A stretch of 58,427 nt of DNA, taken from the NCBI GenBank assembly GCA_934591705.1, contig CAKTPM010000009.1, positions 1-58,427 on the forward strand, written 5' to 3'. The notes beneath the pieces were generated by a model. It saw only the letters and a program-made list of their open reading frames with translations, did not search any database and had not been told where the DNA came from. This stretch comes from an uncultured Oscillospiraceae bacterium. Lineage in GTDB: Bacteria; Bacillota; Clostridia; Oscillospirales; Oscillospiraceae. The translations under genes were made by a program, and so were the position numbers. The first letter of the stretch is position 1; each line of letters opens with the position of its first letter. This document shows, in pieces, positions 44,802-51,877 of this stretch.

Positions 44802-44897
44802 GGCTCTCCTTACGGCTCTCCTTACGGCTCTCCTTACGGCTCTCCTTACGGCTCTCCTTACGGCTTTTCTTACGGTTTTTCTTACGGCTTTTCCGGG
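44802..44897 (-). repeat. 12-bp tandem repeat made of Shine-Dalgarno sequences
   Basis: On the minus strand the unit GTAAGGAGAGCC occurs five times without change (44802-44861). It is preceded by two or three decayed copies (GTAAGAAAAGCC, GTAAGAAAAACC). Each perfect copy holds AAGGAG, and the last copy ends directly at the ATG of the unit 2 leader gene. The unit length is a multiple of three, so a change in copy number would not shift a reading frame. Confidence 0.9.
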
Positions 44898-44944
44898 CAG
44901 GGCCCCGGGCTTTGGACAGGCCGGGGCGGCGGCGCTTTTTGGCA

Positions 44945-44994
44945 CAAAAAACGGCTGCATCCGCGCTCCCGCAGGGGAAGCATCAGGTGCAGCC
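44945..44994 (-). terminator. Riboswitch terminator of unit 2
   Basis: GGCTGCA and TGCAGCC form the base of a hairpin with an inner GC-rich stem, followed by GTTTTTTG on the minus strand. The 5' arm overlaps the 3' end of the riboswitch. Confidence 0.8.
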
Positions 44995-45073
44995 AGTCGA
45001 TCATGCGGGGTCTTCCCCGGTTAGACACTTGGGCTTTGCGTCGCCGCCTTTCAGCGGCTTTGCCGATGATTTT
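44988..45073 (-). ncRNA. c-di-GMP-I (GEMM) riboswitch 2
   Basis: On the minus strand GGCAAAGCC, a GAAA-capped stem, GGCGGCGACGCAAAGCC and a second stem-loop (CCGGGG, GAAGA, CCCC) precede ACTGGCTGC. The Vc2 G20 position is G (plus-strand C at 45064). The last joint (GATCGACTGGCT) departs from the usual GGTAGCC, so confidence is slightly lower than for riboswitch 1. Confidence 0.8.
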
Positions 45074-45122
45074 CGGTTTTTTCGCCGGATTGTCCGGCGG
45101 ATGGCGATATTTTTATAGATAT

Positions 45123-45150
45123 AGTATAGCCAAAAATTTCCGGCTGTCAA
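45123..45150 (-). promoter_or_regulatory. Promoter of unit 2
   Basis: TTGACA and TATACT on the minus strand with a 16-base spacer, about 50 bases before riboswitch 2. Confidence 0.7.
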
Positions 45151-45235
45151 GATTTTTTCACGCATTTTCCGGGGAATTTCGCGGTTTTTTGCGGCGGCGC
45201 GGAAATTGCCGCCCCCGGGCGGTTTCCCGTGACCC

Positions 45236-45593
45236 GGGCGGACAGGGCCGTCCGCCCCTACAAATGATGCATTGCGCCGTTTTTGATGATCTGCAACCCG
45301 GGGCATAACCGTTTGCAAGGCGGTTATGCCCCTGTAGGGGCCGACGACTCTGTCGGCCCCGTGGGGATTTTGCGGAAACGGTTTGCCAACCGTTCACGGG
45401 GCGTCGGGGACGCCGCCCCCTACAGGGCGCGGCAGAGACGCGCAGTGGAAAGTGGAAAGTGAATAGTGAATAGTGAATAGTGAAGAGTGAATAGTGAAGA
45501 GGTGTTGGGGAGAATGCACCAGTGGCGCAAAATTGCGGCGAGGGCGGACAGGGCCGTCCGCCCCTACAAATGATGCATCGTGCTGTTTTTGAT
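45236..45593. repeat. Cluster of palindromic intergenic repeats
   Basis: A 52-base segment starting GGGCGGACAGGGCCGTCCGC occurs at 45236-45287 and 45542-45593 with three mismatches. Between them lie further palindromes: GGGGCATAACCG with its complement (45300-45332), GGGGCCGAC with its complement (45337-45361) and GGCGTC/GACGCC. Several units share a CCCCTACA or TGTAGGGG border. This is a REP/BIME-like family. No gene is credible in this 700-base stretch. Confidence 0.75.
45444..45502. repeat. Short tandem repeat GTGAATA
   Basis: A run of 7-8-base units (AGTGGAA, then GTGAATA, with GTGAAGA variants) between the palindromic elements. It resembles simple repeats seen in clostridial intergenic DNA. 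Confidence 0.8.
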
Positions 45594-45621
45594 AGCCCCT
45601 GCCGGGGCTTTTCGGGCAGGG

Positions 45622-45665
45622 AAAAACGGCCGCGCACAGGGGAGAGGCGTGCAGCGGCCGTTTTT
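45622..45665. terminator. Terminator after the TasA-like gene
   Basis: AAAAACGGCCGC, a long loop, GCGGCCGTTTTT. On the minus strand it ends unit 3, about 60 bases after the stop codon. Confidence 0.75.
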
Positions 45666-45726
45666 CTATTTCGCTTATCCGCCGGGGGATGGCGGAAGGG
45701 CGAGCTTGCGGAAGGATCGGGGGAAA

Positions 45727-46527
45727 TTAGGTGGCGGTCTCCGTGCAAGAGAATACCAGATTGGAGGTAATCTTGCTCAGATCAGATGCTACATCCGTAT
45801 ACGCACCATTGTCCTTGCCATCAAAGTAAACATAGATGGTAATATCGTTGTACGCCTTGGTCACATTCTTTTCCTGTGCAATATCCTGCACAAGGTAGCC
45901 ATTTGCGCAGGCAGTAACGACATCCGTACCCTTATTGTACATCATCCAGGAACCATCTTCAGCAACCGCAACGATACGGAACGCTTTGGAAATGTTGTTC
46001 GTACCCGCATCAACCGTGGGTACTTCCATCTTCAATTTATAACCCTTGGTATTTTCAGCCGTGCGAAGGTAGACATGGGTCTCCAGCACATACTGCGTCT
46101 TTTCGTTGGTCACATCCCAAGGAACCTTATCGCCCTGCACTTCATTAGTCTTCGTGCTGTACGCAGTGCCCCACTTCACTTCATCTGCTTTTGTAGCGGC
46201 TGTGGGGGTGGTCGTAACAGTGTCCTCAGCGGCCTGATTTGCCTTGTAGGCAATCAGATTATCCGAAAGATTGAGGGGGGTGGTGAGCTTCAGATTAGTT
46301 GCAGAATTACCGGTGGAAAGTGTCGCCGCAGTGCTGTAGGTCCCGGCAGCTTCACCAGAAATCTGCAGGAAGGGCTGGTCGGAAGTGGCGGAGATGTCCA
46401 CAGAGCTTGCGGTAACAGTCTTATTCGCGGCAAACCAGGCGAAGGTGGAGCTGCCCAGGGCGATGACGGCCACCAGGGTCATGGCCACGGCAGCCAGAAG
46501 CTGGGTCTTCAGTTTCTTGCTATTCAT
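45727..46527 (-). CDS. TasA/camelysin-like fibre subunit (SipW-dependent)
   Basis: A 266-residue secreted protein and the most TasA-like member of the locus. The signal region ends ALGSSTFAWFAANKTV. The mature part is rich in Thr, Asn, Ser and Ala with few charged or Cys residues, and near the C terminus it has YNDITIYVYFDGKDNGAY, a degenerate form of the LEGxD motif. The ribosome site AGGAGG eight bases before the ATG is near perfect. Base composition is clearly lower in GC (about 42% in a sampled 60 bases) than in its neighbours. Own promoter, riboswitch and terminator suggest the major subunit. Possible recent acquisition or selection on codon use. Confidence 0.86.
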   Translation of the reverse strand: MNSKKLKTQLLAAVAMTLVAVIALGSSTFAWFAANKTVTASSVDISATSDQPFLQISGEAAGTYSTAATLSTGNSATNLKLTTPLNLSDNLIAYKANQAAEDTVTTTPTAATKADEVKWGTAYSTKTNEVQGDKVPWDVTNEKTQYVLETHVYLRTAENTKGYKLKMEVPTVDAGTNNISKAFRIVAVAEDGSWMMYNKGTDVVTACANGYLVQDIAQEKNVTKAYNDITIYVYFDGKDNGAYTDVASDLSKITSNLVFSCTETAT

Positions 46528-46641
46528 TTGTTTTTCCTCCTAAATTTTTCCCGCGGTAAGGGGGGCCGCGGCTTTTTTATACAGGCGGCGGACAGCCGCC
46601 GAAGGTACCGCAGAATGCGCCGAAAGCCGCATAAAAACAGC

Positions 46642-46680
46642 AAAAAGCCGCACCCATACCCTTCCGGTATGACTGCGGCA
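46642..46680 (-). terminator. Riboswitch terminator of unit 3
   Basis: GCCGCAGTCATACC and its near-complement followed by TTTTTG on the minus strand, directly after the riboswitch. Confidence 0.8.
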
Positions 46681-46762
46681 CCTGGCTGGCTGCCCCGGCG
46701 GGACAGCCCCTATAGTTTTGCGTCACCGCCTCGCGGCGGCTTTGCTTTTCACGGTTTATTCA
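46680..46762 (-). ncRNA. GEMM riboswitch 3, with A at the specificity position
   Basis: On the minus strand AAGCAAAGCC, a GCGA-capped stem, GGCGGTGACGCAAAAC and GGGCTGTCCC/GGGCAGCCAGCC follow the GEMM-I consensus. Aligned on the CAAA block, the base equal to Vc2 G20 is A (plus-strand T at 46746). In Geobacter, G20A natural variants prefer 3',3'-cGAMP. The ligand is therefore c-di-GMP or cGAMP. Alignment by eye. Confidence 0.82.
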
Positions 46763-46778
46763 CATTTCTGTTGACCGT

Positions 46779-46807
46779 AATATAGCGGATATCCGCCGGT
46801 TTGTCAA
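46779..46807 (-). promoter_or_regulatory. Promoter of unit 3
   Basis: TTGACA and TATATT on the minus strand with a 17-base spacer, about 15 bases before riboswitch 3. Confidence 0.72.
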
Positions 46808-46927
46808 CGGGTTTTTTGACATTTTCCGCCGATTTTTCCAAAAAATCCCCAAGGGCGGCGGCCGGAGGCCGGTTTTTCCCGGCGGCGGGCCGCCGGGTGC
46901 CGGGGCCGCCGGGGCGGCAGTTTTTTC

Positions 46928-46956
46928 TTGCTTTCGCCGGCGGAGAATGGTATATT
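46928..46956 (+). promoter_or_regulatory. glmS promoter
   Basis: TTGCTT and TATATT on the plus strand with a 17-base spacer. The leader of about 50 bases is too short for a glmS ribozyme, and none of its conserved core is seen. Confidence 0.65.
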
Positions 46957-47011
46957 GTGCTTAATCAATATTGTGCTCAATCAATCCATGCACACACGGA
47001 GGAACGACATT

Positions 47012-48880
47012 ATGTGCGGTATCGTTGGATATACCGGCTCCCGGCAGGCGGCCCCGGTCCTGCTGGAGGCCCTCACCTGCCTGGAATACCGGGGATATGA
47101 CTCCGCGGGCCTGGCGGTGCGGGATGGCGACAAGCCCGCCCAGGTGGTCAAGGAGATCGGGAAGCTGAAGAACCTCATTGAGAAAACCGACAACGGCGCC
47201 GCCCTGCCGGGCACCTGCGGCATCGGCCATACCCGGTGGGCCACCCACGGCGTGCCCAACCAGATCAACGCCCACCCCCATGTCAGCGGACAGAGCCCGG
47301 CCAACGGCTGCGGCGCCGCGGACGGCGAGGTGGTGGGCGTTCACAACGGCATCATCGAGAACTATCTGGAGATCCGCGAAAAGCTCCAGAAGGAGGGCTA
47401 CTGCTTCTACAGCCAGACCGACACGGAGGTGCTGGTGAAGCTCATCGACCACTACTTCCGGAAATACCGCCTGGGCCCGGTGGACGCCATCACCCGGGCC
47501 ATGGTGCGGGTCCGGGGCAGCTATGCCCTGGCGGTGATGTTCCGGGACTATCCCGGGGAGATCTATGCCGCCCGGAAATCCGCACCCATGGTCATCGGCC
47601 TGGCGGAGGGCGAGACCTTCGCCGCCTCGGATGTGCCGGCCTTTTTGAAGTACACCCGCAGCGTGTGCTATCTGGACGATGACGAGGTGGCCCGGCTCAC
47701 CCCGGCGGGGGCCGCCTTCTACGATCTCAACGGGGAGGAGCTCCAAAAGGCCCCCTCGGAGATCACCTACTCCGCCCAGGCGGCGGAAAAGGGCGGCTTC
47801 GAGCACTTCATGATGAAGGAGATCCACGAGCAGCCCGCCGCCGTGCGGGACACCGTCCGCTCCGTGCTCCGGGAGGGCCGCATCGACCTGAGCGCCGTGG
47901 GCCTGGAGGATGAGGCCATCCGGGACATCTCCCAGATCTGCATCGTGGCCTGCGGCAGCGCCTGGCATGTGGGCATGGCGGCCCAGTATGTCTTTGAGGA
48001 TCTGGCCCGCATCCCCGTGCGGGTGGAGCTGGCCTCGGAGTTCCGGTACCGGGATCCGGTGCTGGAGCCGAGCGCCCTGGTGATCATCGTGAGCCAGAGC
48101 GGCGAGACCGCCGACTCCCTGGCGGCCCTGCGGGCGGCCAAGGCCCGGGGCATCCGCACCCTGGGCATCGTGAATGTGGTGGGCAGCAGCATCGCCCGGG
48201 AGGCGGACAATGTGTTCTACACCGTGGCGGGACCGGAGATCTCCGTGGCCACCACCAAGGCGTACAGCGCCCAGCTGGCCGCCGTCTACCTGCTGGCCAT
48301 GCAGTTCGCCCGGGCCCGGGGCACCCTGGAGGACGGCGACTTCCGGGCCATGGTCTCGGAGCTGGAGGCCCTGCCGGAGAAGATGGCCAAGATCATCGAG
48401 GACAAGGAGCGCCTGCAGTGGTTCGCCGCCAAGTACGCCAATGCCCACGATGTGTTCTTCATCGGCCGGGGGCTGGACTACGCCGTGGCCCTGGAGGGCA
48501 GCCTGAAGATGAAGGAAATTTCCTACATCCACTCCGAGGCCTATGCCGCCGGGGAGCTCAAGCACGGCACCATCAGTCTGATCGAGGACGGCACCCTGGT
48601 CATCGGCCTTCTTTCCCAGGACCGGCTCTATGAAAAGACCATCTCCAACATGGTGGAGTGCATGGCCCGGGGGGCCTATCTCATGGGCATCACCAACGAG
48701 GGGAACTACGCCATGGAGGACACGGTGAGCTTCTCCGTGTACATCCCCCGGACGGATCCCCACTTTGCCCCGTCCCTGGAGGTCATCCCCCTGCAGCTTT
48801 TGGCCTACTACCTGTCCGTTTCCCGGGGGCTGGATGTGGATAAGCCCCGGAATCTGGCCAAGAGCGTCACCGTGGAGTAA
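47012..48880 (+). CDS. glmS: Glutamine-fructose-6-phosphate aminotransferase
   Basis: First enzyme of UDP-N-acetylglucosamine synthesis: fructose-6-phosphate plus glutamine to glucosamine-6-phosphate. The 622 residues are full length. The class II glutaminase domain begins MCGIVGYTGSRQ with nucleophile Cys2, and two SIS domains (about 290-430 and 460-600) carry CGSAWHVGMA and SQSGETADS. The C terminus DKPRNLAKSVTVE holds the catalytic Lys. The ATG at 47012 is the true start since Cys must follow the initiator Met and GGAGG stands upstream; the longer frame is not used. Confidence 0.96.
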   Translation: MCGIVGYTGSRQAAPVLLEALTCLEYRGYDSAGLAVRDGDKPAQVVKEIGKLKNLIEKTDNGAALPGTCGIGHTRWATHGVPNQINAHPHVSGQSPANGCGAADGEVVGVHNGIIENYLEIREKLQKEGYCFYSQTDTEVLVKLIDHYFRKYRLGPVDAITRAMVRVRGSYALAVMFRDYPGEIYAARKSAPMVIGLAEGETFAASDVPAFLKYTRSVCYLDDDEVARLTPAGAAFYDLNGEELQKAPSEITYSAQAAEKGGFEHFMMKEIHEQPAAVRDTVRSVLREGRIDLSAVGLEDEAIRDISQICIVACGSAWHVGMAAQYVFEDLARIPVRVELASEFRYRDPVLEPSALVIIVSQSGETADSLAALRAAKARGIRTLGIVNVVGSSIAREADNVFYTVAGPEISVATTKAYSAQLAAVYLLAMQFARARGTLEDGDFRAMVSELEALPEKMAKIIEDKERLQWFAAKYANAHDVFFIGRGLDYAVALEGSLKMKEISYIHSEAYAAGELKHGTISLIEDGTLVIGLLSQDRLYEKTISNMVECMARGAYLMGITNEGNYAMEDTVSFSVYIPRTDPHFAPSLEVIPLQLLAYYLSVSRGLDVDKPRNLAKSVTVE

Positions 48881-48903
48881 CGGATAAGCGAATCGCACAC
48901 AGC

Positions 48904-48934
48904 AAAAAAAGCCGCCCTCGGGCGGCTTTTTTTA
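48904..48934. terminator. Terminator after glmS
   Basis: Seven A, GCCGCCC stem with its complement, seven T. It can serve both glmS and the convergent cysK. Confidence 0.85.
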
Positions 48935-48961
48935 TTGTCCCCGGGGAGAGCCCGGCGCCCC

Positions 48962-49891
48962 TCAGGCGAACAGCTCCGTGGAGAGGTAGCGGTCGCCGGA
49001 GTCCGGCAGCAGGGCCACGATGGTCTTGCCGGCGTTTTCCGGGCGGCGGGCCAGCTCCACGGCGGCCCACAGGGCGGCTCCCGAGGAGATGCCCGCCAGC
49101 ACGCCCTCCCGGCGGCCCAGCAGCCGCCCGAAGGCGAAGGCGTCCTCCTCCGCGGCGGTGAGGATCTCGTCGTACACGGCGGTATCCAGCACCGGCGGCA
49201 CAAAGCCCGCGCCGATGCCCTGGATGCCGTGCTTTCCCGGCGCGCCCCCGGAGAGCACCGGGGAATTCTTCGGCTCCACGGCCACCACCCGCACGGCGGG
49301 GTTCCGGCTCTTGAGATAGCGCCCCACGCCGGTGACGGTGCCGCCGGTGCCCACGCCGGCCACGAAGATGTCCACCGCCCCGTCGGTGTCCTCCCAAATT
49401 TCCGGCCCGGTGGTCTCAAAATGGGCCCGGGCGTTGGCGGGGTTTTCAAACTGGCCGGGAATGAAGCTGCCGGGGAGGGACGCGGCGAGCTCCTGCGCCC
49501 TGGCGATGGCCCCGGCCATGCCCCGGGCCCCCTCAGAGAGCACCACCTCCGCGCCGTAGGCGGCCATCAGCCGGCGGCGCTCCACGCTCATGGTGTCGGG
49601 CATGACGATGATGGCCCGGTAGCCCCGGGCGGCGGCCACGGCGGCCAGGCCGATGCCGGTGTTGCCGGAGGTGGGCTCAATGACCGCGGCGCCGGGCTGC
49701 AGCACGCCCCTTGCCTCGGCATCGTCCAGCATGGCTTTGGCGGCCCGATCCTTGGTGCTGCCGGTGGGGTTGAGGTACTCCAGCTTGGCCAGGAGCCGGG
49801 CACAGAGCTGAAGCTCCTCCCGGATATGGCGCAGCTCCAAAAGCGGGGTATGGCCGATGAGCTCATCGGCGGCGGTATAGATGTGTGACAT
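48962..49891 (-). CDS. cysK: Cysteine synthase (O-acetylserine sulfhydrylase)
   Basis: PLP enzyme of 309 residues that makes cysteine from O-acetylserine and sulfide. PLP is bound by Lys47 in NPTGSTKDRAA (Thr-Thr variant of the usual PAGSVKDR). EPTSGNTGIGLA is the substrate loop, GVGTGGTVTGVG the phosphate cup and AGISSGAAL the C-terminal PLP-ring contact. The ATG at 49891 gives the standard N terminus (ADELIGHTPLLEL). Cystathionine beta-synthase or CysM relatives share these motifs, but length and sequence fit CysK. Single-gene unit with a possible operator upstream. Confidence 0.93.
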   Translation of the reverse strand: MSHIYTAADELIGHTPLLELRHIREELQLCARLLAKLEYLNPTGSTKDRAAKAMLDDAEARGVLQPGAAVIEPTSGNTGIGLAAVAAARGYRAIIVMPDTMSVERRRLMAAYGAEVVLSEGARGMAGAIARAQELAASLPGSFIPGQFENPANARAHFETTGPEIWEDTDGAVDIFVAGVGTGGTVTGVGRYLKSRNPAVRVVAVEPKNSPVLSGGAPGKHGIQGIGAGFVPPVLDTAVYDEILTAAEEDAFAFGRLLGRREGVLAGISSGAALWAAVELARRPENAGKTIVALLPDSGDRYLSTELFA

Positions 49892-49992
49892 GGTGCTTCT
49901 CCTTTCTGATTTGCTTTTCTTGGGGTCGTTGGGGGTATTATATGCCCGCCGGGCGGCAAAGTCCATTGGCAGAATTTACAAAAACATACTAT

Positions 49993-50010
49993 AACGATAT
50001 GTTTATCGTT
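49993..50010. promoter_or_regulatory. Inverted repeat in the cysK promoter
   Basis: AACGATA and TATCGTT arms around TGTT stand directly before a minus-strand TATAGT that could be the -10 box. A repressor such as an Rrf2/CymR-type cysteine regulator could bind here; this is a guess from position. Confidence 0.4.
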
Positions 50011-50011
50011 G

Positions 50012-50047
50012 AAAGCCGCACCCGGGCGGCAGCTCCGCCCGGGTGCA
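50012..50047 (-). terminator. Terminator-like hairpin after the ABC importer operon
   Basis: GCACCCGGGCGG and its complement around AGCT. The following T-tract on the minus strand is short (CTTTC), so termination may be partial. Confidence 0.5.
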
Positions 50048-50056
50048 GCGGGATCT

Positions 50057-50851
50057 TCAGGCCAGCAGGAGCTTATCGTCCGCGGCATCGGCGCCGCCGG
50101 CCTCGGAAAAGAGGGCCAGCAGATCGGGGACGGTGAGCTTTTCCTTCTCCGGGCCGGAGATGTCCACCACCACCCGCCCGGCATCCATCATGATGAGGCG
50201 GTTGCCGTGGGTGATGGCGTCCTTCATGTTGTGGGTGACCATCATGGTGGTGAGGCCGTTTTCCGCCACGATGCGGTCGGAGAGGTCCAGCACCTTGGCC
50301 GCCGTTTTGGGGTCCAGGGCGGCGGTGTGCTCATCCAGCAGCAGGAGCTTCGGCCTGCGCAGGGAGGCCATCAGCAGGGTCAGGGCCTGGCGCTGACCGC
50401 CGGAGAGGAGCCCCACCTTGGTGGTCAGCCGGTCCTCCAGCCCCAGGCCCAGGGGGGCCAGCAGGGTCCGGTAGTGCTCCCGCTCGGTGCGGGTGATGCC
50501 CCAGTGGAGGTTCCGGTGGGTGCCCCGGCGGGCGGCGAGAGCCAGGTTCTCCTCGATCCACATGTCGCCGGCGGTACCCATCATGGGATCCTGGAACACC
50601 CGGCCCAGGTCGGCGGCCCGGCGGTGCTCCGGCATGTGGGTGATGTCCTTCCCGTCCAGGAGGATGCTGCCGCTGTCCACAGTGAGGGTGCCGGCCACGG
50701 CATTGAGCATGGTGGACTTGCCGGCGCCGTTGCCGCCGATGACGGTGACAAAGTCGCCGTCATGGAGGGTCAGGGACAGGTCGCTGAGGGCGGTTTTGGC
50801 GTTGACCGTGCCGGGGAAAAAGGTTTTGGAGATATGCTGCAGTTCAAGCAT
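50057..50851 (-). CDS. ABC importer ATPase (TrpZ-like)
   Basis: A 264-residue nucleotide-binding protein. Walker A is GGNGAGKST, the signature LSGGQRQ and Walker B LLLLDEHTAALD; the switch His is in VTHNM. The ATG at 50851 with GGGAGG eight bases upstream is preferred over an upstream GTG. It overlaps the permease stop by 8 bases and is the third gene of the importer operon. Closest family by context is the uncharacterised amino-acid importer group TrpXYZ. Confidence 0.9.
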   Translation of the reverse strand: MLELQHISKTFFPGTVNAKTALSDLSLTLHDGDFVTVIGGNGAGKSTMLNAVAGTLTVDSGSILLDGKDITHMPEHRRAADLGRVFQDPMMGTAGDMWIEENLALAARRGTHRNLHWGITRTEREHYRTLLAPLGLGLEDRLTTKVGLLSGGQRQALTLLMASLRRPKLLLLDEHTAALDPKTAAKVLDLSDRIVAENGLTTMMVTHNMKDAITHGNRLIMMDAGRVVVDISGPEKEKLTVPDLLALFSEAGGADAADDKLLLA

Positions 50852-51758
50852 GACGGGCACCTCCCTTATGGGGCAGAGATTCTTTGAGATGGGGAACGGC
50901 CAGGAATACGGCCACGATGGCGGCGGACAGGAGCTTCAGGTCATTGGTGTTCATGCCCAGCTGCAGCACCACCTGCAGCACCAGGTAGTACACGATGGCG
51001 CCGCAGGATACCGAGAGCATCCGCAGGCCGAAGTTCCGGAAGATGCGGCCCAGCAGACTCTCGCCGATGATGACGGCGGCCAGGCCGATGACGATGGCGC
51101 CCCGGCCCATGTTCACATCCGCCGACCCTTGGTACTGGCTCAAAAGAGCCCCGGAGAGGGCCACGATGCCGTTGGACAGCGCCAGGCCCGCCACCACATT
51201 GCGCCGGGTATTGATGCCCTGGGCCCGGGCCATATGGGGGTTGGCGCCGGTGGCCCGGATGGCGCTGCCAAGCTCCGTGCCGAAGAACCAGTAGAGGGCG
51301 GCGATCAGAAGCCCGGTGATGAGCAGCAGCAGGGGCATGGGATTTTCCCAGCTCAGCTCCCGGACGAAGCGCTGGGAGACCAAAAGGTCATATTTATCCA
51401 CGCTGACGGCCTGGTTGGCCTTGCCCCCCATGATCCGCAGGTTCACGGAGTAGAGGGCCAGCTGGGTGAGGATGCCGGCTAAGATGGCGGGGATGCCACA
51501 GCGGGTGTGGAGTTGGCCGGTGACAAAGCCGGCCAGCGCACCCCCCAAGGCGGCGCACAGCACCGCCAGCCAGGGATCGAGTCCCCCGCGGATGAGCATC
51601 ACGCACATGGCCCCGCCCAGGGCCATGGTGCCGTCCACCGTCAGGTCGGCCACATCCAGAATGCGGTAGGTGATATAAACGCCGATGGCCATCAGGCCCC
51701 AGATGAGCCCCTGGGTGACGGCGCCCGGCAGAGCGTTGAGAAACGAAGTGAGCAGCAT
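50844..51758 (-). CDS. ABC importer permease (TrpY-like, BPD_transp_2)
   Basis: A 304-residue polytopic membrane protein with about eight to nine helices. It contains DLTVDGTMALGGAM near the N terminus and RATGANPHMARAQGIN, which is the loop that contacts the ATPase in branched-chain-type permeases. The ATG at 51758 has AAGGAAA upstream. It lies between the substrate-binding lipoprotein (about 120-base gap with a stable hairpin) and the ATPase gene (overlap). The cargo is probably an aromatic amino acid, inferred from the tyrosine-rich leader peptide. Confidence 0.9.
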   Translation of the reverse strand: MLLTSFLNALPGAVTQGLIWGLMAIGVYITYRILDVADLTVDGTMALGGAMCVMLIRGGLDPWLAVLCAALGGALAGFVTGQLHTRCGIPAILAGILTQLALYSVNLRIMGGKANQAVSVDKYDLLVSQRFVRELSWENPMPLLLLITGLLIAALYWFFGTELGSAIRATGANPHMARAQGINTRRNVVAGLALSNGIVALSGALLSQYQGSADVNMGRGAIVIGLAAVIIGESLLGRIFRNFGLRMLSVSCGAIVYYLVLQVVLQLGMNTNDLKLLSAAIVAVFLAVPHLKESLPHKGGARHA

Positions 51759-51839
51759 AGATTTCCTTTTCCTTTCCTTAGCAAGACGCTGCCGCAAAGA
51801 GGCAGGTCAGTTGTCCCCTTGCGGCGGCGTCCCTCCAGG

Positions 51840-51868
51840 CCGGGAGGGAGGAAAATCCTCCCTCCCGG
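51840..51868. other. Stable hairpin between binding-protein and permease genes
   Basis: CCGGGAGGGAGGA, AAA loop, perfect 13-base complement. It has no T-tract. Such stems often protect the binding-protein mRNA and lower expression of the following genes. Confidence 0.6.
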
Positions 51869-51877
51869 TCCGTGAGG

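Noticed and set aside
44802..44897. CRISPR array
   Set aside because: The 12-base units are contiguous without spacers and there are no cas genes.
44802..44960. N-terminal extension of the first unit 2 protein with an AVRR-repeat
   Set aside because: Its ATG lies in the riboswitch terminator stem and lacks a ribosome site. The ATG at 44801 with the SD array is more plausible.
45158..45748. 196-codon minus-strand frame in the repeat cluster
   Set aside because: It is built from palindromic repeats and GTGAATA tandems, with no ribosome site; not a gene.
46957..47011. glmS ribozyme
   Set aside because: The leader is only about 50 bases and lacks the conserved core.
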